In this document: in pieces, positions 26,985-35,874 of the stretch
Numbering within the stretch: position 1 is the first letter of the stretch
Layout: each line of letters begins with the position of its first letter
Source of the DNA: Halobaculum limi
Lineage (GTDB): Archaea; Halobacteriota; Halobacteria; Halobacteriales; Haloferacaceae
NCBI RefSeq assembly: GCF_029490015.1
Contig: NZ_CP120468.1
Span: 682,001 to 746,000, forward strand
Length of the DNA: 64,000 nucleotides
Reading direction: 5' to 3'
Notes under the pieces: model-generated
The model's database searches: none
Seen by the model: the letters and a program-made list of their open reading frames with translations, nothing else
Told to the model about the DNA's origin: nothing
Made by a program: the position numbers and the translations under genes

Positions 26985-28850
26985 ATGGCGGCTGGTGCCG
27001 CCCAACTGATCGCGCTCGTCGCCGTCATCATCGCAGTCGGTGTCACGGCACAGGTGCTCTCGGATCGGTTCCAACTCCCGAGTATCATCTTCCTCATCAG
27101 CGCCGGCATCCTGCTGGGACCGGAGGGACTGGGCTTCATCACGCAGGAGACGTTCGGACTGACCGGTCTGTCGGCCATCGTCGGCCTGTCGGTCGCGATC
27201 ATCGTCTTCGAGGGAGCGTTCCATCTCCGGGTGGACAAACTCCGCGAGGCGCCGGCGGCCACGCTGCGACTCGTCACGCTCGGGGCAGCCATCGCGTTCG
27301 TCGCGACGACCGCGGTCGTTCGGTTCGCGCTCGGCGTCGAGTGGCTCGTCGCCGGACTCATCGGCGCGTTGCTCGTCGCGACGGGGCCGACCGTCATCGC
27401 ACCCATCCTCGAGGTGGTGCCGGTGCGCGACCGCGTCGCGACCGCCCTCGACACCGAAGGGATCGTCAACGACGTGACGGCGGCCATCCTCGCGGTCGTC
27501 CTCTTCGAGGCCATCGTCACGGAGACGACCGCCCCCGGGGAACTGGTCGCGCTGTTCGCCACACGCCTCGGCGTCGGCGTCGTCGTCGGCGCACTCGTCG
27601 CTGGCATCGTCTACTACGCCCTCCGGTACATCGACCTCTCGCCGGGGAACGCGCCGCAGAACGCACGCCTGTTGGTGCTGGCGGGGGCGCTGATCGCGTA
27701 CGGCGGGGCGAACTACGTCCGCACCGAAGCCGGCGTCGCCGCCGTCGCGGTGGCTGGCATCCTCCTGGGGAACGCGGACGTCCCCTACGAGGAAGAGATA
27801 ACGGACTTCAAAGGCGACGTCACGCTGGTCGTCCTGTCGTTCGTGTTCATCGCGCTGGCGGCGCTGTTGCGGTTCGACAACTTGGTCCAACTGGGACTGG
27901 GCGGCCTCGTCGTCGTCGCGGCGGTGATGTTCGTCATCCGCCCCGCGCTGGTGTTGCTGTCGACCGTCGGCGACCGCTTCGAGTGGAACGAACGCGTGTT
28001 TATGTCGTTCGTCGGCCCGCGCGGGATCATCCCGGCGTCGGTCGCGACGCTGTTCGCCGTCGAACTCGCGAACGAGGGGATGACCGCGGCGGCGAACACA
28101 CTCGTCGGCACCGTCTTCCTCGTCATCTTGGCGACCGTGGTGCTGGAGGGTGGCTTCGCCAGGCAGATCGCCGAGAAACTGGACGTGATACCTATGAGAG
28201 TACTCATCATTGGAGGCGGGAAGGTGGGCCGAGCGCTCGCCGAACGCCTCGAGGACCGCGGCGAGAACGTGGTCCTCATCGAGAACGACGACGAGGTGGT
28301 AGAGATCGCACGCAACGCTGGCCACACGGTCCACATCGGCGACGGAACCGACACGGACGTGCTTCGGTCGGCCGGTGCCGAGAACGCCCGAATCGTCGTG
28401 GCCGCCACCGGCGACGACGACGCGAACCTGCTGGTGGCACAGTTGGCCGAATCGAAGTTCTCCCCCGAGACCATCCTCGCACGGGCGAACAACCCGGACA
28501 ACGTCGACGCCTTCGAGGAACTCGGCGTCCGAACCGTCTCCTCGGTGCTGGCGACGGCACAGGCCATCGACAACTACATCGAACGGCCGGCGCTGGCCAA
28601 CTGGATGGGTGAGATCGGTCGCTCCGGCGACGTGCAAGAGATCGAGGTCACGTCCGAGGAGATGGCCGGCGTCACCGTCCGTGAGATCGGCCCGGAACTG
28701 CCCGGTGGCAGCCTCATCGCCGTCGTCGCCCGCGATGGCGAGACGCAGGTGCCCGACGCCGACTTCACCCTGCAGGTGGGCGACCGCGTCACGATCATCG
28801 GTAACCGCGACGACGTGCGGACGGCGATGCGACAGTTCAACCCGAACTGA
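26985..28850 (+). CDS. Cation:proton antiporter with TrkA-N/TrkA-C regulatory half
   Basis: Membrane protein of 621 residues. The first about 400 residues form a 12-helix CPA-type exchanger (NDVTAAILAVVLFEAIV has the expected ND pair, and FVGPRGIIPASVAT is a family signature). The last about 220 residues are cytoplasmic: a TrkA-N Rossmann domain starting MRVLIIGGGKVGRALAE, where NAD(H) or a nucleotide should bind, then a TrkA-C domain (VTSEEMAGVTVREIGPELPGG). It probably exports Na+ in exchange for H+, gated by ligand binding. ATG 26985 is preferred because of the SD before it; GTG 26982 is also possible. Confidence 0.9.
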   Translation: MAAGAAQLIALVAVIIAVGVTAQVLSDRFQLPSIIFLISAGILLGPEGLGFITQETFGLTGLSAIVGLSVAIIVFEGAFHLRVDKLREAPAATLRLVTLGAAIAFVATTAVVRFALGVEWLVAGLIGALLVATGPTVIAPILEVVPVRDRVATALDTEGIVNDVTAAILAVVLFEAIVTETTAPGELVALFATRLGVGVVVGALVAGIVYYALRYIDLSPGNAPQNARLLVLAGALIAYGGANYVRTEAGVAAVAVAGILLGNADVPYEEEITDFKGDVTLVVLSFVFIALAALLRFDNLVQLGLGGLVVVAAVMFVIRPALVLLSTVGDRFEWNERVFMSFVGPRGIIPASVATLFAVELANEGMTAAANTLVGTVFLVILATVVLEGGFARQIAEKLDVIPMRVLIIGGGKVGRALAERLEDRGENVVLIENDDEVVEIARNAGHTVHIGDGTDTDVLRSAGAENARIVVAATGDDDANLLVAQLAESKFSPETILARANNPDNVDAFEELGVRTVSSVLATAQAIDNYIERPALANWMGEIGRSGDVQEIEVTSEEMAGVTVREIGPELPGGSLIAVVARDGETQVPDADFTLQVGDRVTIIGNRDDVRTAMRQFNPN

Positions 28851-28945
28851 CGCGACCGCCGCTGTCACCGTCGTCGTTCGCTCGCGTCCGTCGCCGCGTT
28901 CTCGATTTCCCTGCCGTTCGGTCCCGGATTCCGTCGAGTCGCCGC

Positions 28946-29737
28946 TTAGAGGTTCGACTGGCCGAGGCCGCCCTCCACGGGGATGGCCGTGCCGTTGATG
29001 TACCCCGACGCCGGCGACGAGAGGAACGCGACGGTGTTGCCCAACTCCATCGGGTCGCCGATCCGGCCCAGCGGATTCGACGCCCCGCGGGCGGCCAGTC
29101 CCGCCTCGTAAGAGTCGTACTCGCCGCGTTCGACCCCGGCCTCGATGAGGTTCTCGATGCGACTCGTCTCGTGGGGGCCGGGGAGGACGGCGTTCGTCCG
29201 CACCTCCGGCGCGAGTTCTCGCGAGAGCGTCTTCGTCAGGCCGATGACGGCCATCCGCACGGAGTTCGATAGCACCAGCGAGTCGATTGCCTCCTTCACG
29301 CTCCGGGAGGTGACGGCGACGTACGTGCCGCCGCCGTCGGCCCGAAGGGGGTCGGCGGCCGCTCGGACCGTCCGCACGACGCTCATCACCAGCAAGTCGT
29401 AGGCGTCGTACCACTCTTGGTCGGTCGTCTCCAAGAACGGACCACTCGGCGGCCCGCCGGCACTGGTGACGAGGTGGTCGAGTCCGCCGAACTCGTCGAC
29501 GGTTCGCTCGACCAGCGCCGTCACGTCGTCGGGGTCGGTGAGGTCGCCCGCCTGTCCGACCACTTCCCCGTCGCCGGCGGCGTCGACCCGTTCGACGGCT
29601 TCGGCGAGGCGGTCCTCGTCGCGTCCGTTGATCACGACGTTCACGCCTTCTTTCACGAGCGCCGTCGCCGACGCCTCGCCGAGGCCGCTACTCGACGCCG
29701 TTACGAGCGCCGTGTTTCCCGCGATCTGGTAGTCCAT
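28946..29737 (-). CDS. SDR family oxidoreductase lacking the YxxxK pair
   Basis: Short-chain dehydrogenase fold, 263 residues. The cofactor loop is TASSSGLGEA and the NAG motif is replaced by SAGGPPSG. The catalytic region reads VAVTSRSVKEAIDSL then VLSNSVRMAVIGLTKTL, where the usual YxxxK is absent, so the chemistry is not that of a classical SDR. It resembles a FabG-like subgroup of atypical SDRs. The start MDYQIAGN at 29737 is preferred over 29812. It is divergent from the catabolic cluster at 29923 and may share its regulation. It ends with EGGLGQSNL, as in other SDRs. Confidence 0.85.
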   Translation of the reverse strand: MDYQIAGNTALVTASSSGLGEASATALVKEGVNVVINGRDEDRLAEAVERVDAAGDGEVVGQAGDLTDPDDVTALVERTVDEFGGLDHLVTSAGGPPSGPFLETTDQEWYDAYDLLVMSVVRTVRAAADPLRADGGGTYVAVTSRSVKEAIDSLVLSNSVRMAVIGLTKTLSRELAPEVRTNAVLPGPHETSRIENLIEAGVERGEYDSYEAGLAARGASNPLGRIGDPMELGNTVAFLSSPASGYINGTAIPVEGGLGQSNL

Positions 29738-29821
29738 GCGGGCCGGGACGCGATGGCCGCGCAAAAGTCTGTGTACGGTTTTCACGTCGCTGTGGCTGGA
29801 CGTGACTGACAACTACTCGTG

Positions 29822-29855
29822 GGTAGTCTGGACGACGTTCGGTAGTCGATAGACT
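29822..29855. promoter_or_regulatory. Candidate operator between SDR and transporter operon
   Basis: The divergent spacer carries GGTAGTC twice (29822-29828 and 29841-29847, 19 bases apart). The second copy overlaps a small palindrome AGTC-GATA-GACT (29844-29855). It lies about 35 to 65 bases upstream of the TATA box at 29889, where a regulator could bind. No regulator gene lies adjacent, so this is inference. Confidence 0.3.
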
Positions 29856-29888
29856 CCTTACCGACTCAAAGTGGACCTGGTAATGTCC

Positions 29889-29897
29889 ATTATACTA
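29889..29897 (+). promoter_or_regulatory. TATA box of the transporter/catabolic cluster
   Basis: ATTATACTA centred 30 bases before the ATG at 29923 is the clearest TATA element in the window and fits a leaderless transcript. Confidence 0.55.
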
Positions 29898-29922
29898 CCC
29901 GACGCCGCCGGCCTCTTGGTGT

Positions 29923-31515
29923 ATGGCACCGAAGCGCACGGTAGATCGGAGAACCCTCCTGAAACTCGCTGGTGTCGGAGCAGCGACGACACTCGCTGGC
30001 TGTGCCGGCGGCGGAAACGGCAACGGTGGCGGCACGACAGGTGGTGGTGGTGGCGGCGGCGGTGGCGGCGGAAACGGCGGCGAGATGTCGTTCGTCGAGG
30101 CGTCGGAGGCGCTTGGTCTCGCCGACAACTGGGAGGCACGCCGCATCGGCGCGGCCGACAACTGGCCGATCGAGCAACGACGACAGGTTCCGGACCGGCA
30201 AAGCGACACGACCTGGACGAACAGCGGGGCGTTCCAGAGCGCCGTCGAGAACGACGTGTGGGCCCCGCCGGACGGCTGGGACGACACCGCCGCCGGCGAC
30301 GTCGACACGCTCCAGATCCTCAACCACGGCGCGGCGAACATGGAGTTCGACCCCGCGACGCTGGCGGCCCACGAGATGTTCACGGAAAAAACGGGCATCG
30401 AACTGGACGTCATCGAAATCGGGGTCGACCAGGCGAACACGCGCGAACAGCAGTTCCTCTCCTCGGAGGAACCGATGCCTCACGCGTTCAACGTGGACGG
30501 CATCCTCGTACCGGTGTTCGTCGAACAGGGCTACCTCGAAGTGACGGATGCGCTGTATCCCGAGGGTGGCTACGAACCGTACATCCCGGCACTCCAGAGT
30601 CTCGTCGAGTGGGACATCGGCCCCGTGATGCAGGGCACGCACACGTACGGCTACCCGAACATCGGCGAGGCGAGTATGGGGCACCTCCGCCCGGACCTCG
30701 TCGAAGAACAGGGGATCGACCCAGAGCGATTCCAAGGCGAGTGGACGTGGGACCTGCTGGAGGAACTGGGCGAGGCGTTCGCGGGCACCGACGTGAACGC
30801 GTTCGCGTACTACGCGGGCACCTCGACGTACCTCGCGTACTCGTTCCGCGAACTGCTGTTCCAGCAGGGCGGGCGGATGGTGCAAGACGACGGAACGGTC
30901 GTAATGAACTCGCCGGAAGCAGTGCGTGTCATCCAGAAGATGAAAGAGTGGCGCGACAAGGGGTACGTCCCCAGCGACGTCATCGCCTACGGTGAGGGTG
31001 ACATCGTCGACCTGTACGCCTCCGGCCAACTCGCGTACACGACGGCGTTCTCCGACTTCATCCCGCGACTGCTGCAAGAGTTCGAGGCCGGCACGCAGTA
31101 CCAGGTCGTCGTCCCGCCGGCGGCGAACGAGGGTCCCGCGCCGACGCAGGCGGGTCTCGTCGCGCCGAACACGACGAGTATCAACCGGTTCTCCGACACC
31201 GGCCACAAACTCGCCGCGATGCTGTACGGCGACCTCAAACTCAGCTACTACACGCAGTGGCTGGAGTTCACCTACGAGGGGAACATCTCGTACATGGACC
31301 AGGTGTACACCGACTCCGCGGAGAACGACTTCGTCACCTTCGGCGACGTGATCGGCGAGGCCATCAACAACGGCGTCCTCGAATTGTTCCCGCAGATGGC
31401 ATCGGTGTTCCAGCAGATGCTCTCCCCGGTCCAGCGGGCGATTCAGGGCTCGATCACCCCGCAGGCGGCGATGGACCAAGTGCAAGACTTCGTCGACTCC
31501 GAGATCAACAACTGA
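29923..31515 (+). CDS. ABC transporter substrate-binding lipoprotein
   Basis: Extracellular solute-binding protein (family 1 like), 530 residues. It has a Tat motif (DRRTLLKLAG), a lipobox (LAGC, C27) and then a Gly/Asn linker with an 11-Gly run (about 40-50) before the folded part. The mature sequence contains TLAAHEMFTEKTGIELDVIEIG and RVIQKMKEWRDKGYVPSDV, typical of sugar or oligosaccharide binding proteins. It is anchored outside the membrane and delivers its ligand to the permeases encoded next. The ligand is unknown; the enzyme genes downstream suggest an acid or sugar acid. The cluster has its own TATA box. Confidence 0.9.
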   Translation: MAPKRTVDRRTLLKLAGVGAATTLAGCAGGGNGNGGGTTGGGGGGGGGGGNGGEMSFVEASEALGLADNWEARRIGAADNWPIEQRRQVPDRQSDTTWTNSGAFQSAVENDVWAPPDGWDDTAAGDVDTLQILNHGAANMEFDPATLAAHEMFTEKTGIELDVIEIGVDQANTREQQFLSSEEPMPHAFNVDGILVPVFVEQGYLEVTDALYPEGGYEPYIPALQSLVEWDIGPVMQGTHTYGYPNIGEASMGHLRPDLVEEQGIDPERFQGEWTWDLLEELGEAFAGTDVNAFAYYAGTSTYLAYSFRELLFQQGGRMVQDDGTVVMNSPEAVRVIQKMKEWRDKGYVPSDVIAYGEGDIVDLYASGQLAYTTAFSDFIPRLLQEFEAGTQYQVVVPPAANEGPAPTQAGLVAPNTTSINRFSDTGHKLAAMLYGDLKLSYYTQWLEFTYEGNISYMDQVYTDSAENDFVTFGDVIGEAINNGVLELFPQMASVFQQMLSPVQRAIQGSITPQAAMDQVQDFVDSEINN

Positions 31516-31542
31516 TGATCTCTCGCTCGACACGGGTCCACC

Positions 31543-32490
31543 ATGGCGTTTGAGGGGTACGACGGCGAGGCCGGTCCCCACGGCGGCGGCGTCACCGGCT
31601 TCATCTCCGACTGGGTGAACGACCACATCCGAACGGTGCTGCTGGGTCCGTCACTGGTGGCGCTGTTCGTCGTGTTCATCTACCCGGCGGTGATGCTGCT
31701 GTGGCTGTCGCTGCTGAACACCCGCGGGTTCGGCGAGACGTTCGAACCGGCGTACAACTACGAGCGCATCTTCACCGACCCGACGTTCTGGAACGCCGTC
31801 GAGAACACGCTCGTGTACTCGTTCGGGTCGCTGTTCGTCTCGGTGGGCGCGGGACTCGTCATCGCGCTAGCGCTCAACAAACTCGTTGCCAACCGCCTCA
31901 GGAACACCTACACCACACTCATCCTGCTGTCGTGGGCGGTCCCGCTGTCCATCGTCGGCGTCACCTGGCGGTGGATGTTCAACGGTCAACTCGGCGTGGT
32001 GAACCGCGTCCTCATCGACCTGGGGCTCCTGTCGAGTGGCTTCTCGTGGCTCACCTCCGCCTCGACGGCGATGGGAGTAATCATCCTCGCGGACTCGTGG
32101 TCGCGCATCCCGTTCGCGGCTATCGTCCTGCTGGCGGGGTTGCAGTCGATCCCACAGGAGATGTACGACGCCGCAAAGGTCGACGGCGCGACGTCGCTGC
32201 AGACGTTCCGCAACGTCACGCTGCCGTACCTCAGGCCGTCGTTCTTCGTCGCAGGGCTGATCACGTGGATGTTCGCGTTCCGCGCGTTCGCCATCCCGTT
32301 TTCGACGACGGGCGGCGGCCCCGGCGGGGCGACCGAGACGCTCGCCATCTACATCCACCGGTTCGGGATCCAGTTGCTCGACTACGGCTTCGCGTCCGCG
32401 GTGTCCGTCTTCCTCGTCTCCGTGACGCTGGTAGTGGCCGCCGGATACGTGTACTTCATCCTCGAACGCATCGAGGAGATCGAGGTCTGA
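31543..32490 (+). CDS. ABC transporter permease (MalF-like)
   Basis: Integral membrane subunit of 315 residues with about six helices. The EAA loop that contacts the ATPase is EMYDAAKVDGATSLQTFRN, as in carbohydrate uptake permeases. It starts 27 bases after the binding protein stop and is followed after a single base by the second permease, so the genes form an operon. Confidence 0.92.
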   Translation: MAFEGYDGEAGPHGGGVTGFISDWVNDHIRTVLLGPSLVALFVVFIYPAVMLLWLSLLNTRGFGETFEPAYNYERIFTDPTFWNAVENTLVYSFGSLFVSVGAGLVIALALNKLVANRLRNTYTTLILLSWAVPLSIVGVTWRWMFNGQLGVVNRVLIDLGLLSSGFSWLTSASTAMGVIILADSWSRIPFAAIVLLAGLQSIPQEMYDAAKVDGATSLQTFRNVTLPYLRPSFFVAGLITWMFAFRAFAIPFSTTGGGPGGATETLAIYIHRFGIQLLDYGFASAVSVFLVSVTLVVAAGYVYFILERIEEIEV

Positions 32491-32491
32491 C

Positions 32492-33361
32492 ATGGCGGGC
32501 GCAGACTTCACTGACGAGCGATATCGGCGACGCCAACGCGTCTGGGACGTGTTCGAGAGCCCCGCCGTCGTCCACCTCGTGTTGTTCGTCGCGGTGTTGT
32601 TCATCATCCTGCCGCTGGTGTGGATGCTCCTCACCTCGCTGAAGACGCGACAGGGCGTCCTCACCCCAGCGTACCTCCCACTTGAACCGACGCTGGACGC
32701 GTACTCGCGGGCGCTGATCGACCGCGGCTTCTGGCGGGCGGTCGTCAACAGCGTCCTCGTCGCGTCGGCGTCGACGATCATCGTGATGGTGCTGGGAACG
32801 CCCGCCGGCTACGTCTTCAGCCGGTTCCGCTTCCCGTTCGACAACGCCGTCTTCGTGTTCGTGCTGTTCACTCGCCTGTTCCCACCGATCGGGTTGGTGA
32901 CGCCGTACTACCGGATCGTCTCGACGTTCGGCCTACTCAACACGAAGACGGGCATCGTCATCGCGAACGTCTACCTCTGGTTACCGCTGGTCATCTACAT
33001 TATGCGCAACTTCTTCATCACCATCCCGACGGCGCTCGACGAGGCGGCCCGCGTCGACGGCTGTACGAAGGTACAGGCGTTCCGCCACGTCGTCTTCCCG
33101 GTCGTGTTGCCTGGGTTCGCAGCAGGGACGATCCTCACGTTCCTCTACTCGTGGCGTGAGTTCCTGTTCGCGTTCACCGTCAGCACCGACCTCCAGTCGA
33201 TGACCATCCCCGTCGCGACGTTCCTGTTCGTCGGCGACGCAGGCATCGACTGGGGGGCGATGGCCGCCGCGGCCGTCGTCTCCGTCATCCCGTCGGCGCT
33301 GGTGGTGATCTTCTTCAATCGCTACATCGTCGTCGGCCTGACCGGGGGGATGAAGGGATGA
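32492..33361 (+). CDS. ABC transporter permease (MalG-like)
   Basis: Second membrane subunit, 289 residues with about six helices. Its EAA motif is ALDEAARVDGCTKVQAFRH. The start overlaps functionally with the upstream stop (TGA-C-ATG), indicating translational coupling. It forms the translocation pore with the 31543 product. Confidence 0.92.
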   Translation: MAGADFTDERYRRRQRVWDVFESPAVVHLVLFVAVLFIILPLVWMLLTSLKTRQGVLTPAYLPLEPTLDAYSRALIDRGFWRAVVNSVLVASASTIIVMVLGTPAGYVFSRFRFPFDNAVFVFVLFTRLFPPIGLVTPYYRIVSTFGLLNTKTGIVIANVYLWLPLVIYIMRNFFITIPTALDEAARVDGCTKVQAFRHVVFPVVLPGFAAGTILTFLYSWREFLFAFTVSTDLQSMTIPVATFLFVGDAGIDWGAMAAAAVVSVIPSALVVIFFNRYIVVGLTGGMKG

Positions 33362-33431
33362 CTAGCGTCGTCCCCCCGACCGCGGCCGCGCCGACCGCCG
33401 ACGCAGACCACACTACCCACGAGACTCCACC

Positions 33432-34637
33432 ATGAGTGACACGAGCAGCGACCAGACGACCGAACAGCGCCCCGCCGACGCGGCCGACCCGAGCGCCGAC
33501 GAGCGCCGGGTGAGTCTCCGCCTCGACGGTGTAACGAAAGAGTTCACCGAGGACGACGGCGGCACGGTCGTCGCCGTCGACGACGTGAGTCTCGACGTGT
33601 ACGACGGCGAGTTCATCGTTCTCGTCGGTCCCTCCGGGTGCGGCAAGACGACCACCCTGCGGACGGTCGCGGGACTCGAACAGCCGACCCGCGGCCGGAT
33701 AATCATCGGCGGTGAGGACGTCTCCGGACAGGAACCGCGCGAACGCGACGTGGCGATGGTGTTCCAGAACTACGCGCTGTACCCACACAAGACCGTCCGC
33801 GACAACATCGCGTTCCCACTGCAGATTCGGAAGTTCCCGAAAGACGAGATCAAGTCACGGGTGCAAGACACCGCGACGATGCTCGGCATCGGCGACCTCC
33901 TCGACCGACACCCCTCCGATCTGTCTGGTGGGCAACAACAACGCGTCGCACTGGGCCGCGCTATCGTCCGCGACCCGGAACTGTTCTTGTTCGACGAACC
34001 GCTGTCGAACCTCGACGCGAAACTCCGGATCCAGATGCGGACGGAACTGAATCGCCTGCACGCCCGCGTCGGCAAGACGTCGCTGTACGTCACCCACGAC
34101 CAGGCGGAGGCGATGACGCTGTCGGACCGCGTCGTCGTGATGAACGACGGCGAGATACAGCAGGTCGCCCCGCCCGAGGAGGTGTACGCGAGGCCGGCGA
34201 ACCGCTTCGTCGCGGGATTCATCGGCGAACCGCCGATGAACTTCTTCGACGTCGCCCTCGAACGGCGCGACGGCGAAACCGTCGCCGTCAGCGACGGCTT
34301 CGAACTCTCGCTCCCCGACTCTGTCTCGGTGCCGCCGGACGCCGGCACCGAGTTCGAACTCGGGGTCCGCCCGGAAGACTTCGAGGACGCCTCGCTGGTC
34401 ACCGACCCCGACCCCGAGCGGGTGATGGAGGTCCACGTCGGCGTCGTCGAACCGATGGGACCGCACAAGGATCTGGCGGTCCGGCCTGTCGGCCGCGAGG
34501 ACGACCCCGAGTCGGAGTTCACCGCCCGCGTCTCCAACGCCACGACCGCGACCGAGGGCGAGCGTATCCGCCTCGTCGTCGACACCAGCAACGCCCACCT
34601 CTTCGACCGCGCCACCGGCGAGAACCGCTCGCTGTGA
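33432..34637 (+). CDS. ABC transporter ATP-binding protein (MalK/UgpC-like)
   Basis: Cytoplasmic ATPase of 401 residues. Walker A GPSGCGKTT, Q-loop VFQNYALYPHKT, signature LSGGQQQR and Walker B FLFDEPLSNLD are intact. The C-terminal TOBE-type domain (about 285-395) is typical of sugar-uptake ATPases. A 70-base spacer separates it from the permease. Such ATPases can serve more than one importer. Confidence 0.93.
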   Translation: MSDTSSDQTTEQRPADAADPSADERRVSLRLDGVTKEFTEDDGGTVVAVDDVSLDVYDGEFIVLVGPSGCGKTTTLRTVAGLEQPTRGRIIIGGEDVSGQEPRERDVAMVFQNYALYPHKTVRDNIAFPLQIRKFPKDEIKSRVQDTATMLGIGDLLDRHPSDLSGGQQQRVALGRAIVRDPELFLFDEPLSNLDAKLRIQMRTELNRLHARVGKTSLYVTHDQAEAMTLSDRVVVMNDGEIQQVAPPEEVYARPANRFVAGFIGEPPMNFFDVALERRDGETVAVSDGFELSLPDSVSVPPDAGTEFELGVRPEDFEDASLVTDPDPERVMEVHVGVVEPMGPHKDLAVRPVGREDDPESEFTARVSNATTATEGERIRLVVDTSNAHLFDRATGENRSL

Positions 34638-34764
34638 CCCGACCTATGACTCCACGACTTTCGACCCGACGGCGACGAACCGAGCGACGAACGACTGCGT
34701 GGCCACCGGCCGCGCGACGACCACCTGACTGTCGACCGCCCGCGCCACTCGGAGGTGATGTCCC

Positions 34765-35874
34765 GTGGAGATAACGGAGGTCGAGAGCGTCCCTATCTCC
34801 ATCCCGCTGTCAGAGCCTGTGTCGTTCGCCACCCGGACGGTCGAACACCGCGACCACGCGGTCACGTTCGTTCGCACGGAAGACGGCTACGAGGGGGTCG
34901 GCTACACGCTCGGCTACGACGGCGCGGGCCTCATCGCCGACGCCGTCGAGGAGTTGCTCGCACCGATGTTGGTCGGGCAGAACCCCCACCACACGACCGA
35001 TCTGTGGCAGCGGATGTTCGAGGGAACCTATCAGATCGGTCGCAAGGGCCTGCTCTTGCGGGCCATCGCGACCATCGATATCGCGCTGTGGGACATCCGC
35101 GCGAAGGCCGCCGGCCTGCCGCTCCACGAGTTCATCGGCGCGGCCCGCGAGTCGGTGCCGGCGTACGCCAGCGGCGGCTACTACCGCGGTGAGGGCGTCG
35201 ACGGTCTCCGCGAGGAGATGGAGACGTACCTCGACCGCGGCCACGTCGCGGTGAAGATGAAGGTCGGCCGCCGGTCGCTGGAGACGGAGGAGAAACGGGT
35301 CGCCGCCGCTCGCGAGGTGCTCGGCCCTGAACGGACGCTGATGCTCGACGCCAACGGCGCGTGGACCGACACTGGCGAGGCGTTGCGTGCCTGTCGCCGC
35401 TTCGCGCCGTACGACCCGTACTTCATCGAGGAACCGGTGAAAGCCGACAGCGTCGAACTGATGGCTCGCGTGCGTGAGGGGCTGGACTACCCGCTCGCGG
35501 CGGGCGAGTTGGAGTTCTCGCGGTACGGCTTCGCGGAGTTGCTCCGGGCGGGCGCGGTCGACGTGGTCCAACCCGACGCGACCGTTTGCGGCGGCATCAC
35601 CGAGTGGCTACGCGTCGCCCACACCGCCGCCTCGCACGACATCCCCGTCGTCCCGCACTACAACCCCCACCTCCACGCGCACCTCGTCGCCAGCGTCGAG
35701 AACGGCGGGATGGTGGAGTACTTCTACCGCGACCGGGACATCAAGGTGTTCGACGACCTGATAGTGAATCCGCCGACGCCCGAAGACGGCAAACTCACTC
35801 CACGCGGACCGGGCCACGGCGTCCGTATCGATCGCTCGGCGCTCGCTGAGTTCCGCACGGACGGGGGTGACTGA
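34765..35874 (+). CDS. Mandelate racemase-subgroup enolase superfamily enzyme
   Basis: Cytoplasmic enzyme of 369 residues (GTG start with GGAGGTGA 8 bases before it). The active site matches mandelate racemase of Pseudomonas putida almost residue for residue: K164-M-K166, metal ligands D195, E222 and E248, the His-Asp dyad D271/H298, and E318. It should abstract an alpha proton from an alpha-hydroxy or sugar acid, giving either racemisation or dehydration. The ORF is followed by the next gene with a TGATG overlap. The substrate is unknown. Confidence 0.88.
   Translation: MEITEVESVPISIPLSEPVSFATRTVEHRDHAVTFVRTEDGYEGVGYTLGYDGAGLIADAVEELLAPMLVGQNPHHTTDLWQRMFEGTYQIGRKGLLLRAIATIDIALWDIRAKAAGLPLHEFIGAARESVPAYASGGYYRGEGVDGLREEMETYLDRGHVAVKMKVGRRSLETEEKRVAAAREVLGPERTLMLDANGAWTDTGEALRACRRFAPYDPYFIEEPVKADSVELMARVREGLDYPLAAGELEFSRYGFAELLRAGAVDVVQPDATVCGGITEWLRVAHTAASHDIPVVPHYNPHLHAHLVASVENGGMVEYFYRDRDIKVFDDLIVNPPTPEDGKLTPRGPGHGVRIDRSALAEFRTDGGD

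Noticed and set aside
24829-29414. Long open frames on the minus strand (including one of more than 800 codons) opposite the acyl-CoA ligase and antiporter genes
   Set aside because: They are antisense to genes with clear motifs and have compositions dominated by Arg/Asp/Val that follow from GC-rich codon structure; no domain is recognisable.
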